A DNA stretch of 64,000 nt from Rubrobacter_A sp965214435 (lineage in GTDB: Bacteria > Actinomycetota > Rubrobacteria > Rubrobacterales > Rubrobacteraceae): contig OZ243960.1 in the NCBI GenBank assembly GCA_965214435.1, positions 3,162,001 through 3,226,000 on the forward strand. The letters are read 5' to 3'. This document shows, piece by piece, positions 52,171 to 60,647 of this stretch. Both the position numbers and the translations under genes were made by a program. Position 1 is the first letter of the stretch. Every line of letters starts with the position of its first letter. The notes under the pieces are model-generated. The model did no database searches, had not been told where the DNA came from, and saw nothing but the letters and a program-made list of their open reading frames with translations.

Positions 52171-52808
52171 AGCGTTATCTTCGTATCCCGTAGTTTCTCG
52201 ATGTCTGCCTTGGACCGCAGGCTCCGCAAGCCTTGCTCCGTAGCCCGGACCAGGTTGACCGGCGTCGTCGAGCCGAGTGCTTTGGTCAGTATGTCCCTGA
52301 CCCCCGCAAGCTCCAGGACTGCCCGCACGCCACCGCCCGCGATAACCCCGGTACCCTCGGAAGCCGGCTTCAAGAGCACCTCGGAGCTCTCGAACTTGCC
52401 GATGATCTCGTGCGGCACCGTGGTGTTCCGCATCGGTACGTCGAACATGTTGCCTTTGGCCCGGTCCTGACCTTTGGCGATAGCCGCCGGGACCGTGTTC
52501 GCCTTCCCAAGCCCTACGCCAACCCGGCCCTTGCCGTCGCCGACGACCACGAGCGCGCTGAAGTTAAAGCGCCGGCCGCCCTTTACGACCTTCGAGACCC
52601 GCCGGATCTCGACCACCCGGTCCTGAAGGTCCGAACCATCCCGGTTCCGGCCACCCTGACCCCGCTCCCGGGGCCGGGGACGGTCTCCCCGGGGGTTTCC
52701 GCCCTGGCTGTACCCGCCGCCCCGGCCGCCGCCGCGGTTATCCATACCCCCGCCGCGGCTCGAGCCCGAAGGACCCTGTCCGCTGGTGCCGCCTGCTTTA
52801 CGTCCCAA
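52167..52808 (-). CDS. rpsE: 30S ribosomal protein S5 with RGG-rich extension
   Basis: 213 aa against about 165 in most bacteria. The S5 core starts near residue 62 (VVEIRRVSKVVKGGRRF). Residues 1-60 are a low-complexity Gly/Arg-rich stretch with RGGG motifs. The extension is in frame without an alternative ribosome site at the core start. Confidence 0.96.
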   Translation of the reverse strand: MGRKAGGTSGQGPSGSSRGGGMDNRGGGRGGGYSQGGNPRGDRPRPRERGQGGRNRDGSDLQDRVVEIRRVSKVVKGGRRFNFSALVVVGDGKGRVGVGLGKANTVPAAIAKGQDRAKGNMFDVPMRNTTVPHEIIGKFESSEVLLKPASEGTGVIAGGGVRAVLELAGVRDILTKALGSTTPVNLVRATEQGLRSLRSKADIEKLRDTKITL

Positions 52809-52827
52809 GTTCTTTCTCCTCTAACTG

Positions 52828-53187
52828 TTAAAAGTTCAGTCCGCCGGAGCGTGCGCCCTCGGCGAGTGCTGCGACCCGTCCGTGATACGCGTTACCTCCG
52901 CGGTCGAAGACGACGTCTTCGAGATCCGCCTCCCGCGCCCGCTGCGCCAGAAGTTCCCCGACCTTTCGCGACACCTCTATCCGGCTCTCACCGTCGGTGT
53001 CGGTTAGCTCGCGGGAGTCGGCGGCCGCCAGCGTGTTGCCCCGGTCGTCGTCTATGACCTGGGCGTAGATGTTCACGTTCGAGCGGTATACCGACAAGCG
53101 CGGCTTCTCTGCCGTCCCGAAGACCTTTCTCCGGACCCGCGACCGCCGCTTGTTCTTGAGGCCCCGCTTTGCCTCTTTTAGCGCCAT
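52828..53187 (-). CDS. rplR: 50S ribosomal protein L18
   Basis: 119 aa 5S rRNA-binding protein; RLSVYRSNVNIYAQVIDD and the C-terminal DRGGNAYHGRVAALAEGAR. Confidence 0.98.
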   Translation of the reverse strand: MALKEAKRGLKNKRRSRVRRKVFGTAEKPRLSVYRSNVNIYAQVIDDDRGNTLAAADSRELTDTDGESRIEVSRKVGELLAQRAREADLEDVVFDRGGNAYHGRVAALAEGARSGGLNF

Positions 53188-53208
53188 AAAAACTCCTTAT
53201 CTTCCGCG

Positions 53209-53742
53209 CTAGCCGGCCTTGCCGACCTTGCGCCGGATCTGCTCGTCGCTGTAGCGGATACCCTTACCCTTATATGGCTCGGGCGGCCTCGCGCTCCGGA
53301 CCTCCGCCGCCGTCTGTCCGACCTTCTGCTTGTCGATGCCGCGCACCACTATAGTCGTCGGCGCCGGAACCTCAAAGCTTATGCCCTCGCGCGGGCTCAT
53401 CAGCACCGGATGCGAGTACCCGACCTGCAAGTTCAGGTTCTCTCCCTGAAGCGCCGCCCGGTAACCGACGCCCGCTATCTGCAACGTCCGGGTAAAGCCG
53501 TCCGTAACGCCCGTAACGGCGTTCTGTAAGAGCGCCCGCGTCAACCCGTGCATCGCCTTGTGGTCCGGCGACTCCGTTGCCCGCTCCACATGCAGCGTGC
53601 CGTCCTCCTGACGCACCGAAGCTCCCTGGCCGATGGGTACGGTCAACTCACCTTTCGGCCCGGTGACCTTTATGGTGCGTCCCGAGATATTTACTTCTAC
53701 GCCACCCGGCACTTCGACCGGGGCTACACCTATCCTCGACAC
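53209..53742 (-). CDS. rplF: 50S ribosomal protein L6
   Basis: 177 aa; MSRIGVAPVEVPGGVEV start and the C-terminal PPEPYKGKGIRY signature. Confidence 0.98.
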   Translation of the reverse strand: MSRIGVAPVEVPGGVEVNISGRTIKVTGPKGELTVPIGQGASVRQEDGTLHVERATESPDHKAMHGLTRALLQNAVTGVTDGFTRTLQIAGVGYRAALQGENLNLQVGYSHPVLMSPREGISFEVPAPTTIVVRGIDKQKVGQTAAEVRSARPPEPYKGKGIRYSDEQIRRKVGKAG

Positions 53743-53767
53743 TATCTACTCACCTCTCCTTGGTGCC

Positions 53768-54166
53768 TTAGTAAACGAAGCAGAGGACTTCGCCGCCGAT
53801 ACCGGCCCGCCGGGCCGCGTGGTCGGTAAGTACGCCCCGCGAGGTCGAGAGGATCGCGATGCCAAGCCCGTCGAGGACCCGCGGGATGTTCGTCTGCTTG
53901 CGGTACACCCGCCGCCCGGGACGGCTCATCCGCCGGAGGCCCGAGATCGCGCGCTGCCCGTCCGGCCCGTACTTGAGCTCTACGGTCAGCGCCGCCTCAG
54001 CACCCACGCCGTGCTCGCGGTAGTCGTTTATGTAGCCCTCCTCCTTGAGGATGCGGGCCACTTCTTTCTTGAGCTTCGAGGCTGGCATCGAGACTGTATC
54101 TTTCTTAGCCAACCCGGCGTTCCGGATGCGGGTCAGAAAATCCGCTATAGGGTCATTAACCGACAT
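53768..54166 (-). CDS. rpsH: 30S ribosomal protein S8
   Basis: 132 aa; DPIADFLTRIRNAG start and STSRGVLTDHAARRAGIGGE end. In many bacteria S8 represses its own operon. Confidence 0.98.
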   Translation of the reverse strand: MSVNDPIADFLTRIRNAGLAKKDTVSMPASKLKKEVARILKEEGYINDYREHGVGAEAALTVELKYGPDGQRAISGLRRMSRPGRRVYRKQTNIPRVLDGLGIAILSTSRGVLTDHAARRAGIGGEVLCFVY

Positions 54167-54172
54167 AACTAC

Positions 54173-54358
54173 CTACCAACTCGCTTTCGTAACGCCCGGG
54201 ATCTTACCCTGATGCGCGAGGTCCCGGAGGCAGATTCTGCACAGCCCGAACTTGCGGTAGTACCCCTGCGCCCGGCCACACCGCTGGCACCGGTTGTACT
54301 CCCGCACGCGGAACTTCTGCGGCTTCTGCTGTTTTACCCTGAGTGCTTTTCTCGTCAT
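54173..54358 (-). CDS. rpsN: 30S ribosomal protein S14, type Z
   Basis: 61 aa short form with two CxxC pairs (CQRCG and CRICL) holding zinc, ending KIPGVTKASW. Confidence 0.98.
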   Translation of the reverse strand: MTRKALRVKQQKPQKFRVREYNRCQRCGRAQGYYRKFGLCRICLRDLAHQGKIPGVTKASW

Positions 54359-54371
54359 AAACTTCCCGTCC

Positions 54372-54914
54372 CTAGCTCGTCCTGAAGGGCATGCCGAGGA
54401 GCCGCAATAACTCCCGGCCTTCCTCGTCGGTCTCCGCCGTCGTCACGACCGCAACGTCCATCCCGCGGGTCGCGTCTACCTGGTCGTAAGATATTTCCGG
54501 GAATATAAGCTGCTCCCGGAGCCCGAGCGCGAAATTCCCCCGCCCGTCGAACGACCGGTCGCTGATCCCCCGGAAGTCCCTTACCCGCGGCAGGGCCACG
54601 GATATTAGGCGGTCCAGGAACTCCCACATCCGCTCGCCGCGCAGCGTAACCCGCGCCCCGACCGGCATGCCCTCCCGGATTTTGAACCCGGCGATGCTCT
54701 TGCGCGCCCGGCGCATTTGCGGCTTCTGGCCGGTGATCTGTGAGAGGTCGTTCATCGCGCCGTCGAGCGCCCGGCTGTTCGCGACAGCCTCCCCGACGCC
54801 CATGTTGACCACGACCTTCGTGATCTTCGGGACCTGCATTGGGTTCTCGTAGCCGAACCTCTCCCGCAGCGCCGGAGCTATTTCCTCCCGGTAACGCTCT
54901 TTCATCCTAGCCAT
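54372..54914 (-). CDS. rplE: 50S ribosomal protein L5
   Basis: 180 aa; PKITKVVVNMGVGEA and FRGISDRSFDGRGNFALG motifs. 5S rRNA binding. Overlaps rplX by eight bases. Confidence 0.98.
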   Translation of the reverse strand: MARMKERYREEIAPALRERFGYENPMQVPKITKVVVNMGVGEAVANSRALDGAMNDLSQITGQKPQMRRARKSIAGFKIREGMPVGARVTLRGERMWEFLDRLISVALPRVRDFRGISDRSFDGRGNFALGLREQLIFPEISYDQVDATRGMDVAVVTTAETDEEGRELLRLLGMPFRTS

Positions 54915-55224
54915 CTATGTCCCTCCCGGTCTTCTTGCTCACCCGGAGCTTCTCGCCCGCGTCCGTAAACCGGTGCCCGACCCGCGTCGGCTCCCCGGAA
55001 CCCGGGTCCACCAGCATCACATTCGAGACGTGTATCGGAGCCTCGAAGGTGTACAAACCCTGCTGGTTGTTCTGGCTCGGCCGGGCGTGACGGGTACGGA
55101 CGTTGATCCCTTGCACGACCACCCGGTTTTTATCCGGTATGACGCGCTTGATTTCGCCCCGCTTGCCTTTTTCCTTGCCGGAGATCACCACTACCGTGTC
55201 CCCGCGCTTTACTTTTAATCCCAT
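54907..55224 (-). CDS. rplX: 50S ribosomal protein L24
   Basis: 105 aa KOW-type; KRGDTVVVISGKEKGKRGEI. Starts two bases after the rplN stop. Confidence 0.98.
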   Translation of the reverse strand: MGLKVKRGDTVVVISGKEKGKRGEIKRVIPDKNRVVVQGINVRTRHARPSQNNQQGLYTFEAPIHVSNVMLVDPGSGEPTRVGHRFTDAGEKLRVSKKTGRDIDG

Positions 55225-55226
55225 AC

Positions 55227-55595
55227 CTACAGTACCTCCGGCGCCAGCGATATTATCCGCGTGTAGCCCTTGTCCCGGAGCTCCCGGGCGACCGGTCCGA
55301 ATATGCGGGTTCCTCGCGGCGCGCCGTCGTTGTTGATAACCACGCCCGCGTTTTCTCCAAAGCGGATGTAGGACCCGTCGTCCCGGCGGGTCTCCTTTTT
55401 CGCCCGCACGACGACCGCCCTTACCACGTCGCCCTTGCGGACCGCGCTGTTCGGGGTAGCTTCCTTGACCGCGGCCACGACAACATCCCCGACCCCGGCG
55501 GTCCTCCGGCGGCTGCCGCCGAGAATTCGGATGCAGAGCAAGCTCCGCGCCCCGGAGTTGTCAGCCACTCGTAATCTGGTCTCGTTCTGGATCAT
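55227..55595 (-). CDS. rplN: 50S ribosomal protein L14
   Basis: 122 aa from ATG at 55595 (MIQNETRLRVADNSGA, the family start); an in-frame extension upstream overlaps rpsQ and is not homologous. GDVVVAAVKEATPN is visible. Confidence 0.98.
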   Translation of the reverse strand: MIQNETRLRVADNSGARSLLCIRILGGSRRRTAGVGDVVVAAVKEATPNSAVRKGDVVRAVVVRAKKETRRDDGSYIRFGENAGVVINNDGAPRGTRIFGPVARELRDKGYTRIISLAPEVL

Positions 55596-55597
55596 GG

Positions 55598-55972
55598 TTA
55601 CTCGGCCCTCGATACAATGGTCGTGAGCCGCCACCGCTTGCGGGCGGATAGTGGCCGGGTCTCAATGATTCGGACCGTATCTCCCTCGCGGGCGGCGTTC
55701 TCCTCATCGTGCACCATAAACCGCTTCGAGCTTCGCACCCGCTTCTTGTAGCGCGGGTGGCGCACCAGGCTCTCGACCGATACCGTGATGGTCTTCTCCG
55801 GCTTATCGGAGACCACCATTCCGACCCGCTCCTTGCGGCTGCCCCGCTCGGACCCCGGCGTCTGTACCGGACCCGGGTCCTGGTCGAGACTCGGGCCGCT
55901 CGCCGCTCCGGGGCCGAGCTCGCCGACGCCCTGCGCCTCGGCGAGTTCCGCGTTTCTCCTATCTTCTGACAC
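55598..55972 (-). CDS. rpsQ: 30S ribosomal protein S17 with N-terminal extension
   Basis: 124 aa against about 85 normally. The core starts near residue 46 (RKERVGMVVSDKPEKTITV); residues 1-45 are an acidic/proline-rich extension. The start overlaps rpmC by 14 bases. Confidence 0.95.
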   Translation of the reverse strand: MSEDRRNAELAEAQGVGELGPGAASGPSLDQDPGPVQTPGSERGSRKERVGMVVSDKPEKTITVSVESLVRHPRYKKRVRSSKRFMVHDEENAAREGDTVRIIETRPLSARKRWRLTTIVSRAE

Positions 55973-56168
55973 CGTCGTTCTCCTGCTTTTTCTGGGTCAG
56001 CACCGTGAGAAGCCGGGCGATGTTCCGCTTGACTTCCGCTAGCTGCCCCGTGTTTTCCAACTGTCCCGTAGCGTGCTGGAACCTGAGGTTAAAGAGTTCC
56101 CGCCGGGTCTCTGCGACGCGGCGCTCCAACTCTTCAACGTTCAACTCTCTGACTTCCGCGGCTTTCAC
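55959..56168 (-). CDS. rpmC: 50S ribosomal protein L29
   Basis: 69 aa helical protein: MKAAEVRELNVEELERRV and ELFNLRFQHATGQLENT. Confidence 0.97.
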   Translation of the reverse strand: MKAAEVRELNVEELERRVAETRRELFNLRFQHATGQLENTGQLAEVKRNIARLLTVLTQKKQENDGVRR

Positions 56169-56584
56169 TGCTGGCTACCTCCCCGCACGAGAAAGCGGGT
56201 CTTTACCGGGAGCTTCTGGGCAGCGAGGTTCATCGCCTCCCGCGCCAGGTCCTCGCTGACACCGCTCATCTCAAACATTACCCTGCCGGGCTTCACGACC
56301 GCGACGAAACCTTCCGGACTGCCCTTGCCGCTGCCCATCCGGGTCTCGGCCGCTTTCTTGGTCACGGACTTGTGGGGGAAGATGTTGATCCAGACCTTCC
56401 CTCCGCGCTTGATCTTCCGCGTCATGGCGATCCGGGCGGCTTCTATCTGGCGGTTGGTGATCCAACCCGGGTCCAACGTCTGCAACCCGAAATCCCCGAA
56501 CTGCACCTCGGTGCCGCCTTTGGCCTGCCCCCGCGTTCGACCGCGGTGCGGCTTGCGGTACTTGAGTTTTCTCGGTACTAGCAT
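56165..56584 (-). CDS. rplP: 50S ribosomal protein L16
   Basis: 139 aa; PRKLKYRKPHRGR start and MGSGKGSPEGFVAVV near the peptidyl-transferase centre. Confidence 0.98.
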   Translation of the reverse strand: MLVPRKLKYRKPHRGRTRGQAKGGTEVQFGDFGLQTLDPGWITNRQIEAARIAMTRKIKRGGKVWINIFPHKSVTKKAAETRMGSGKGSPEGFVAVVKPGRVMFEMSGVSEDLAREAMNLAAQKLPVKTRFLVRGGSQQ

Positions 56585-56587
56585 TCT

Positions 56588-57253
56588 CTACGGCCTGCCT
56601 TCCAGGTCATCGTCGTGGATACCGTGGTTGAGCCAGACTTTTACCCCGATCTGACCCATCTGCGTCTTGGCCTCCCGGAAGCCGTAATCTATGTCGGCGT
56701 CCAGCGTGTGCAGCGGCACCCGGCCCTCGGAGATGGTCTCCGTCCGGCTCATCTCGATGCCGCCGAGCCTCCCGGAGCACTGTATCCGCACTCCCTCGGA
56801 TCCGCTGCGCCGCGCGCTCGTGAGCGCCCGCTTCATGGTCCGCCGGAACGCCGCCCGGCCTTCTAGCTGCTCAGCGATGGACTCGGCCACTAGCTGAGCG
56901 TTCAACTCCGGACGGGAGACTTCCCGCACGTTGACCTGTACCTTTTTCTTGGTGAGCCGCTCAAGCTCGCCGCGTAGAGCATCTACCTCGCTACCGCCCT
57001 TGCCGATCACGATTCCAGGACGGGCGGTGTGGATGTCAACGGCGACCTCGCCCTGCTCGGCGGCCTTGCGGATCTTCACGTCCGCGATGCCGGCCCGCCG
57101 CAGCTTCTTCTCGATGTGATCCCGGATCTTAAGGTCCTCGCCTAAAAGCTCGGCGAAGTCCCTATCCGAGTACCAACTGCTCTTGAAGTCTACGGTCTCG
57201 CCCTTGCGCCGGACTCCGAGCCTGAACCCTTCCGGATGTATTTTCTGACCCAT
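56588..57253 (-). CDS. rpsC: 30S ribosomal protein S3
   Basis: 221 aa; MGQKIHPEGFRLGV start, KH domain IVIGKGGSEVDALR and the C-terminal GVKVWLNHG. Confidence 0.98.
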   Translation of the reverse strand: MGQKIHPEGFRLGVRRKGETVDFKSSWYSDRDFAELLGEDLKIRDHIEKKLRRAGIADVKIRKAAEQGEVAVDIHTARPGIVIGKGGSEVDALRGELERLTKKKVQVNVREVSRPELNAQLVAESIAEQLEGRAAFRRTMKRALTSARRSGSEGVRIQCSGRLGGIEMSRTETISEGRVPLHTLDADIDYGFREAKTQMGQIGVKVWLNHGIHDDDLEGRP

Positions 57254-57637
57254 CTACTCCTCCTCGTCTCCGGGCGTGTCTACCCTGGCGGACACGGCGG
57301 CCAGAGCGTCTTCGGTACCGCCGAGTTGCACGGTAATGTGGCTGGTCCGCTTGCGGATCATGGTCGCCCGACCCATCGCCCGCGGCTGGTAGCGCTTTAT
57401 AGTCGGGCCTTCATCCACCCGGATCTCCCGGATGAACAGCTCGTCGGTGTCGGCTTCGGCATTGTGCTCGGCGTTGGCAGCGGCGCTATCCACGACGACG
57501 CCGATGATCTGGGCCGCCCGCTTGTTGGTGAAGCGCAGCAGGGCCGCAGCCTCCGGGTAGCTCTTGCCCCGAACCTCATCCGCCACCAGGCGCGCCTTGC
57601 GCGGCGCTATCCGGACGTACTTCGCAACGGCCCGCAT
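57254..57637 (-). CDS. rplV: 50S ribosomal protein L22
   Basis: 127 aa; YVRIAPRKARLVADEVRGK and the exit-tunnel hairpin region (PRAMGRATMIRKRTSHI). The C-terminus is extended and acidic. Confidence 0.98.
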   Translation of the reverse strand: MRAVAKYVRIAPRKARLVADEVRGKSYPEAAALLRFTNKRAAQIIGVVVDSAAANAEHNAEADTDELFIREIRVDEGPTIKRYQPRAMGRATMIRKRTSHITVQLGGTEDALAAVSARVDTPGDEEE

Positions 57638-57918
57638 TAGCGACGCCTCGCGGTCCGGTCGTTTTTCTGGTGGGTCCGGAAGGTCCGGGTCGGGGCGAAC
57701 TCCCCGAGCTTGTGGCCGACCATCGACTCCGAGACGTAGACGGGTACGTGCTTGCGCCCGTCGTGTACGGCGATGGTGTGACCGACGAACTCCGGGTAGA
57801 TGACACTCGCCCGGCTCCAGGTCTTGAGCATCCGCCGCTCGTTATTTTCGTTCATCCGGAGGATGCGCTCCATAAGGCGCTCCTCCACAAACGGATCTTT
57901 TTTCGAGGACCGCGTCAC
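57637..57918 (-). CDS. rpsS: 30S ribosomal protein S19
   Basis: 93 aa; MTRSSKKDPFVEERLME and HNGRKHVPVY-like VHDGRKHVPVYV motifs. Adjacent stops and starts share a base with rplV and rplB. Confidence 0.98.
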   Translation of the reverse strand: MTRSSKKDPFVEERLMERILRMNENNERRMLKTWSRASVIYPEFVGHTIAVHDGRKHVPVYVSESMVGHKLGEFAPTRTFRTHQKNDRTARRR

Positions 57919-58760
57919 TAGCGCCGCCTCCTTCCTTTACGCCGCCGCCGGACGATCATGGCGTCCGACTGCTTGTGCTTTTTACGCGTCGGTGACCCTT
58001 GCGTGATCTTGCCCCACGGCGTGACCGGGGCCCGGCCCGGCGTGGACTTGCCCTCGCCACCGCCGTGCGGATGGTCCACCGGGTTCATTACCGTACCGCG
58101 GACCGTCGGGCGCTTGCCCAAATGCCGCCTACGACCGGCCTTGCCCCACCGGATGTTCTGGTGCGACTGGTTACCGACCACGCCGACCGTAGCCCGGCAC
58201 CCGCTGCGTACCCGCCGCCGCTCACCACTCGGGAGCCGCAACGTTACCAACGCCCCCTCGCGGGCCACGAGCTGCGCGCTCGTCCCGGCGCTCCGGGCCA
58301 TCTGCGCCCCGCGCCCCGGCTCCATCTCCACGTTGTGCACCACGGTGCCGACCGGTATCCGGTTTAGCGGCAGCGCGTTGCCTACGTCCACCTCAGCGTC
58401 CGGCCCGCTCTCGACTATGGAGCCGACGGACAGGTTCCGCGGAGCTAGGATGTAACGCTTCTCGCCGTCGTGGTAGTGGAGCAGCGCTATGTTCGCCGAG
58501 CGGTTCGGGTCATACTCGATGGTCGCCACCGTCGCCGGCACGCCGTCCTTGTTCCGCTTGAAGTCTATAAGGCGGAAACGGCGCTTATGACCGCCGCCCT
58601 GGTGGCGCGTGGTGATGCGCCCCTGGTTGTTGCGACCGCCGTTTTTGTTTAGTTTCCGCAAAAGCTTCTTCTGCGGCTCCTCGCGGGTTACAGAGTCCCG
58701 GGTCAAGACCGAGGAGTTCCGCCTACCCGCGGTAACCGGTTTATAACGTCTCGCTGGCAT
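57918..58760 (-). CDS. rplB: 50S ribosomal protein L2
   Basis: 280 aa; GRNNQGRITTRHQGGGHKR and NPVDHPHGGGEGK, which includes the conserved His near the peptidyl-transferase centre. Very basic C-terminus. Confidence 0.98.
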   Translation of the reverse strand: MPARRYKPVTAGRRNSSVLTRDSVTREEPQKKLLRKLNKNGGRNNQGRITTRHQGGGHKRRFRLIDFKRNKDGVPATVATIEYDPNRSANIALLHYHDGEKRYILAPRNLSVGSIVESGPDAEVDVGNALPLNRIPVGTVVHNVEMEPGRGAQMARSAGTSAQLVAREGALVTLRLPSGERRRVRSGCRATVGVVGNQSHQNIRWGKAGRRRHLGKRPTVRGTVMNPVDHPHGGGEGKSTPGRAPVTPWGKITQGSPTRKKHKQSDAMIVRRRRKGRRRR

Positions 58761-58763
58761 CTA

Positions 58764-59051
58764 TTAAACTCCCTCGAAAAGCTCGATGCGGTCGCCCGGC
58801 GCCAGCGTGACGATGGCCTTTTTCCAGGTTGCTGTCCGGCCCCGCGTGAGGCCCTGGCGCTTTGGCTTGCTCTTCACGTTTACCGTGTTGACCCGGGCTA
58901 CCTTTACGTCAAAAGCTTCTTGTACAGCCTGCTTGATCTGGTTCTTATTCGACCGCTTATCCACATGGAAGGTGTACTGCCCGTCGACTTCGACGAGGTT
59001 GTAGCTCTTCTCGCTGATAACTGGCCTGACTACTACCTGATGTGGGTCCAT
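58764..59051 (-). CDS. rplW: 50S ribosomal protein L23
   Basis: 95 aa; VVRPVISEKSYNLVE and FHVDKRSNKNQIKQAV. Docking site for trigger factor and SRP at the tunnel exit. Confidence 0.98.
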   Translation of the reverse strand: MDPHQVVVRPVISEKSYNLVEVDGQYTFHVDKRSNKNQIKQAVQEAFDVKVARVNTVNVKSKPKRQGLTRGRTATWKKAIVTLAPGDRIELFEGV

Positions 59052-59053
59052 AC

Positions 59054-59704
59054 CTACCCAGCCTCCACGTTCTCTTCAACGTTCGTTCCGGTGAGATCCT
59101 CGTAAGCTGCCCGCGAGAACACCACTTCTCTAGCTCTCAAGAGCTCGTAAACCCCATAATCCCGGGAGTCGATGACTGTTACCTGCGGCAGGTTCCGGAA
59201 CGAGAGCGCCGCGGTCTCGTCGGCCTCCGTTAGAACCAGCAGTACCGGTCCCCGGAGTTCCAGGCTCTCTACGAGCCGCCGCGCCTCTTTCGTCGAGGGC
59301 GTCTCGGAGCTCAACGAGTCGAGCACGTACAACTCGCCATCGGTAGCCTTTGTCGATAGCGCCCCGTAAAAGGCGGCTTTAGCTTCTTTGCGGTTGATCC
59401 GCTTTCCGTAGCGGCCCGGCTTGGGCTTAGGCCCGCCCCAGGTTCCGCCTCCGACGCGGTTTGGCGGCTTTATGTCGCCGGCCCGCGCCCGGCCCGTTCC
59501 CTTCTGCCGGTACAGCTTGCGCCCCGAGCCGGTAATGTCGCTGCGGCCCTTGGTCGAGGCCGTATAGCGCCGCCGGGAGTCGAGCTCCGCGACGACGGCC
59601 CGGTGTATGACGTGCTCCCGGGGCTCGGTCGTAAACTGCGGCCCCGAGAGGTCCAGCGTCGAACGCTCGCCGCTCCGGGCGTCAAATACCTGCGCCTGAG
59701 CCAC
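59054..59704 (-). CDS. rplD: 50S ribosomal protein L4
   Basis: 216 aa from GTG at 59704 (VAQAQVFDARSGE), with GGTGAG five bases before it in the end of rplC; a TTG at 59716 has no usable ribosome site. Conserved loop KGTGRARAGDIKPPNRVGGG. Confidence 0.95.
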   Translation of the reverse strand: MAQAQVFDARSGERSTLDLSGPQFTTEPREHVIHRAVVAELDSRRRYTASTKGRSDITGSGRKLYRQKGTGRARAGDIKPPNRVGGGTWGGPKPKPGRYGKRINRKEAKAAFYGALSTKATDGELYVLDSLSSETPSTKEARRLVESLELRGPVLLVLTEADETAALSFRNLPQVTVIDSRDYGVYELLRAREVVFSRAAYEDLTGTNVEENVEAG

Positions 59705-59705
59705 T

Positions 59706-60323
59706 TTACTCACCAACCTTCCGCACGGTCACGACCGCGCCCTTACCACCGGGCACCCCGCCGCGAACCCAGAGTTCGCCGTTTTCGGCGTCCACGTTGA
59801 CCACTTCCAGGTTACGCACCGTAACGCCTTTGTTGCCCATCTGTCCGGGCATCTTCTGGCCCTTGAAGATCCGGGCCGGGTCCGCAGAAGCTCCCACGGA
59901 GCCCACCTGCCGGACGTTGTGCGAACCGTGGCTCGTCGGGCCGCGGTTAAAGTTGTGACGCTTGATCGTCCCCTGGAAACCTTTGCCCTTGGCGGTCGCC
60001 GTTACGTGTACCCGGTCGCCGCTGGAGAACACGTCCGCGCCGATAGTCCCTCCGGCTTCACCGGACACGCCGCGCAGTTCTTTTAAGTGACGGCGCGGCG
60101 GTACGTCGTGCTTGGCGAAGGTGCCGGCGTGCGCCTTGGTAACCTTGTTCGCCGAGGTCTGGCCGAAGCCGACCTGGACCGCCTCATAGCCGTCGGTCTC
60201 CCGGCTTCTTACAGCGGTGATAACGTTCGGCTCGACCTCTATCACGGTCACGCTCACGAGCGTGCCGTCGTCCTGGAACGCCTGGGTCATATACTTTTTG
60301 CGTCCGTAGAGTGCTGTCGCCAT
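59706..60323 (-). CDS. rplC: 50S ribosomal protein L3
   Basis: 205 aa; KGKGFQGTIKRHNFNRGPTSHGS and KMPGQMGNKGVTVRNLEVV signatures. Confidence 0.98.
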   Translation of the reverse strand: MATALYGRKKYMTQAFQDDGTLVSVTVIEVEPNVITAVRSRETDGYEAVQVGFGQTSANKVTKAHAGTFAKHDVPPRRHLKELRGVSGEAGGTIGADVFSSGDRVHVTATAKGKGFQGTIKRHNFNRGPTSHGSHNVRQVGSVGASADPARIFKGQKMPGQMGNKGVTVRNLEVVNVDAENGELWVRGGVPGGKGAVVTVRKVGE

Positions 60324-60326
60324 AAC

Positions 60327-60638
60327 CTAAGTAGCCCTGATCTCGATGCTCACGCCGGCCGGGAGGTCGAGCCTTTGGAGGGAATCAACCGTCCGCGGCG
60401 TCGGCTGCTGGATGTCTATAAGCCTTTTGTGCGTCTGCAACTGGAAGTGTTCCCGAGAGTCCTTGTCCTTGAACGGACCCCGGATCACCGTGTAGACGCT
60501 CTTTTTAGTCGGCAGCGGGACGGGGCCGAATACAAAGGCCCCGGTCCGCTCCGCCGTGTCTACTATGGACTTTGCCGTCTTGTCTATGACCTCGTGGTCG
60601 TAGGCTTTGAGCCGGATGCGTATTTTCGATACAGCCAC
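60327..60638 (-). CDS. rpsJ: 30S ribosomal protein S10
   Basis: 103 aa; IRIRLKAYDHEVID and GPVPLPTKKSVYTVIRG. Also a transcription antitermination factor (NusE). Only nine bases from tuf, so no S10 leader is present. Confidence 0.98.
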   Translation of the reverse strand: MAVSKIRIRLKAYDHEVIDKTAKSIVDTAERTGAFVFGPVPLPTKKSVYTVIRGPFKDKDSREHFQLQTHKRLIDIQQPTPRTVDSLQRLDLPAGVSIEIRAT

Positions 60639-60647
60639 CAGCAGCCC

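Noticed and set aside
55596..55634. Longer start for L14
   Set aside because: Extra residues are not homologous and overlap rpsQ; the family start MIQ is at 55595.
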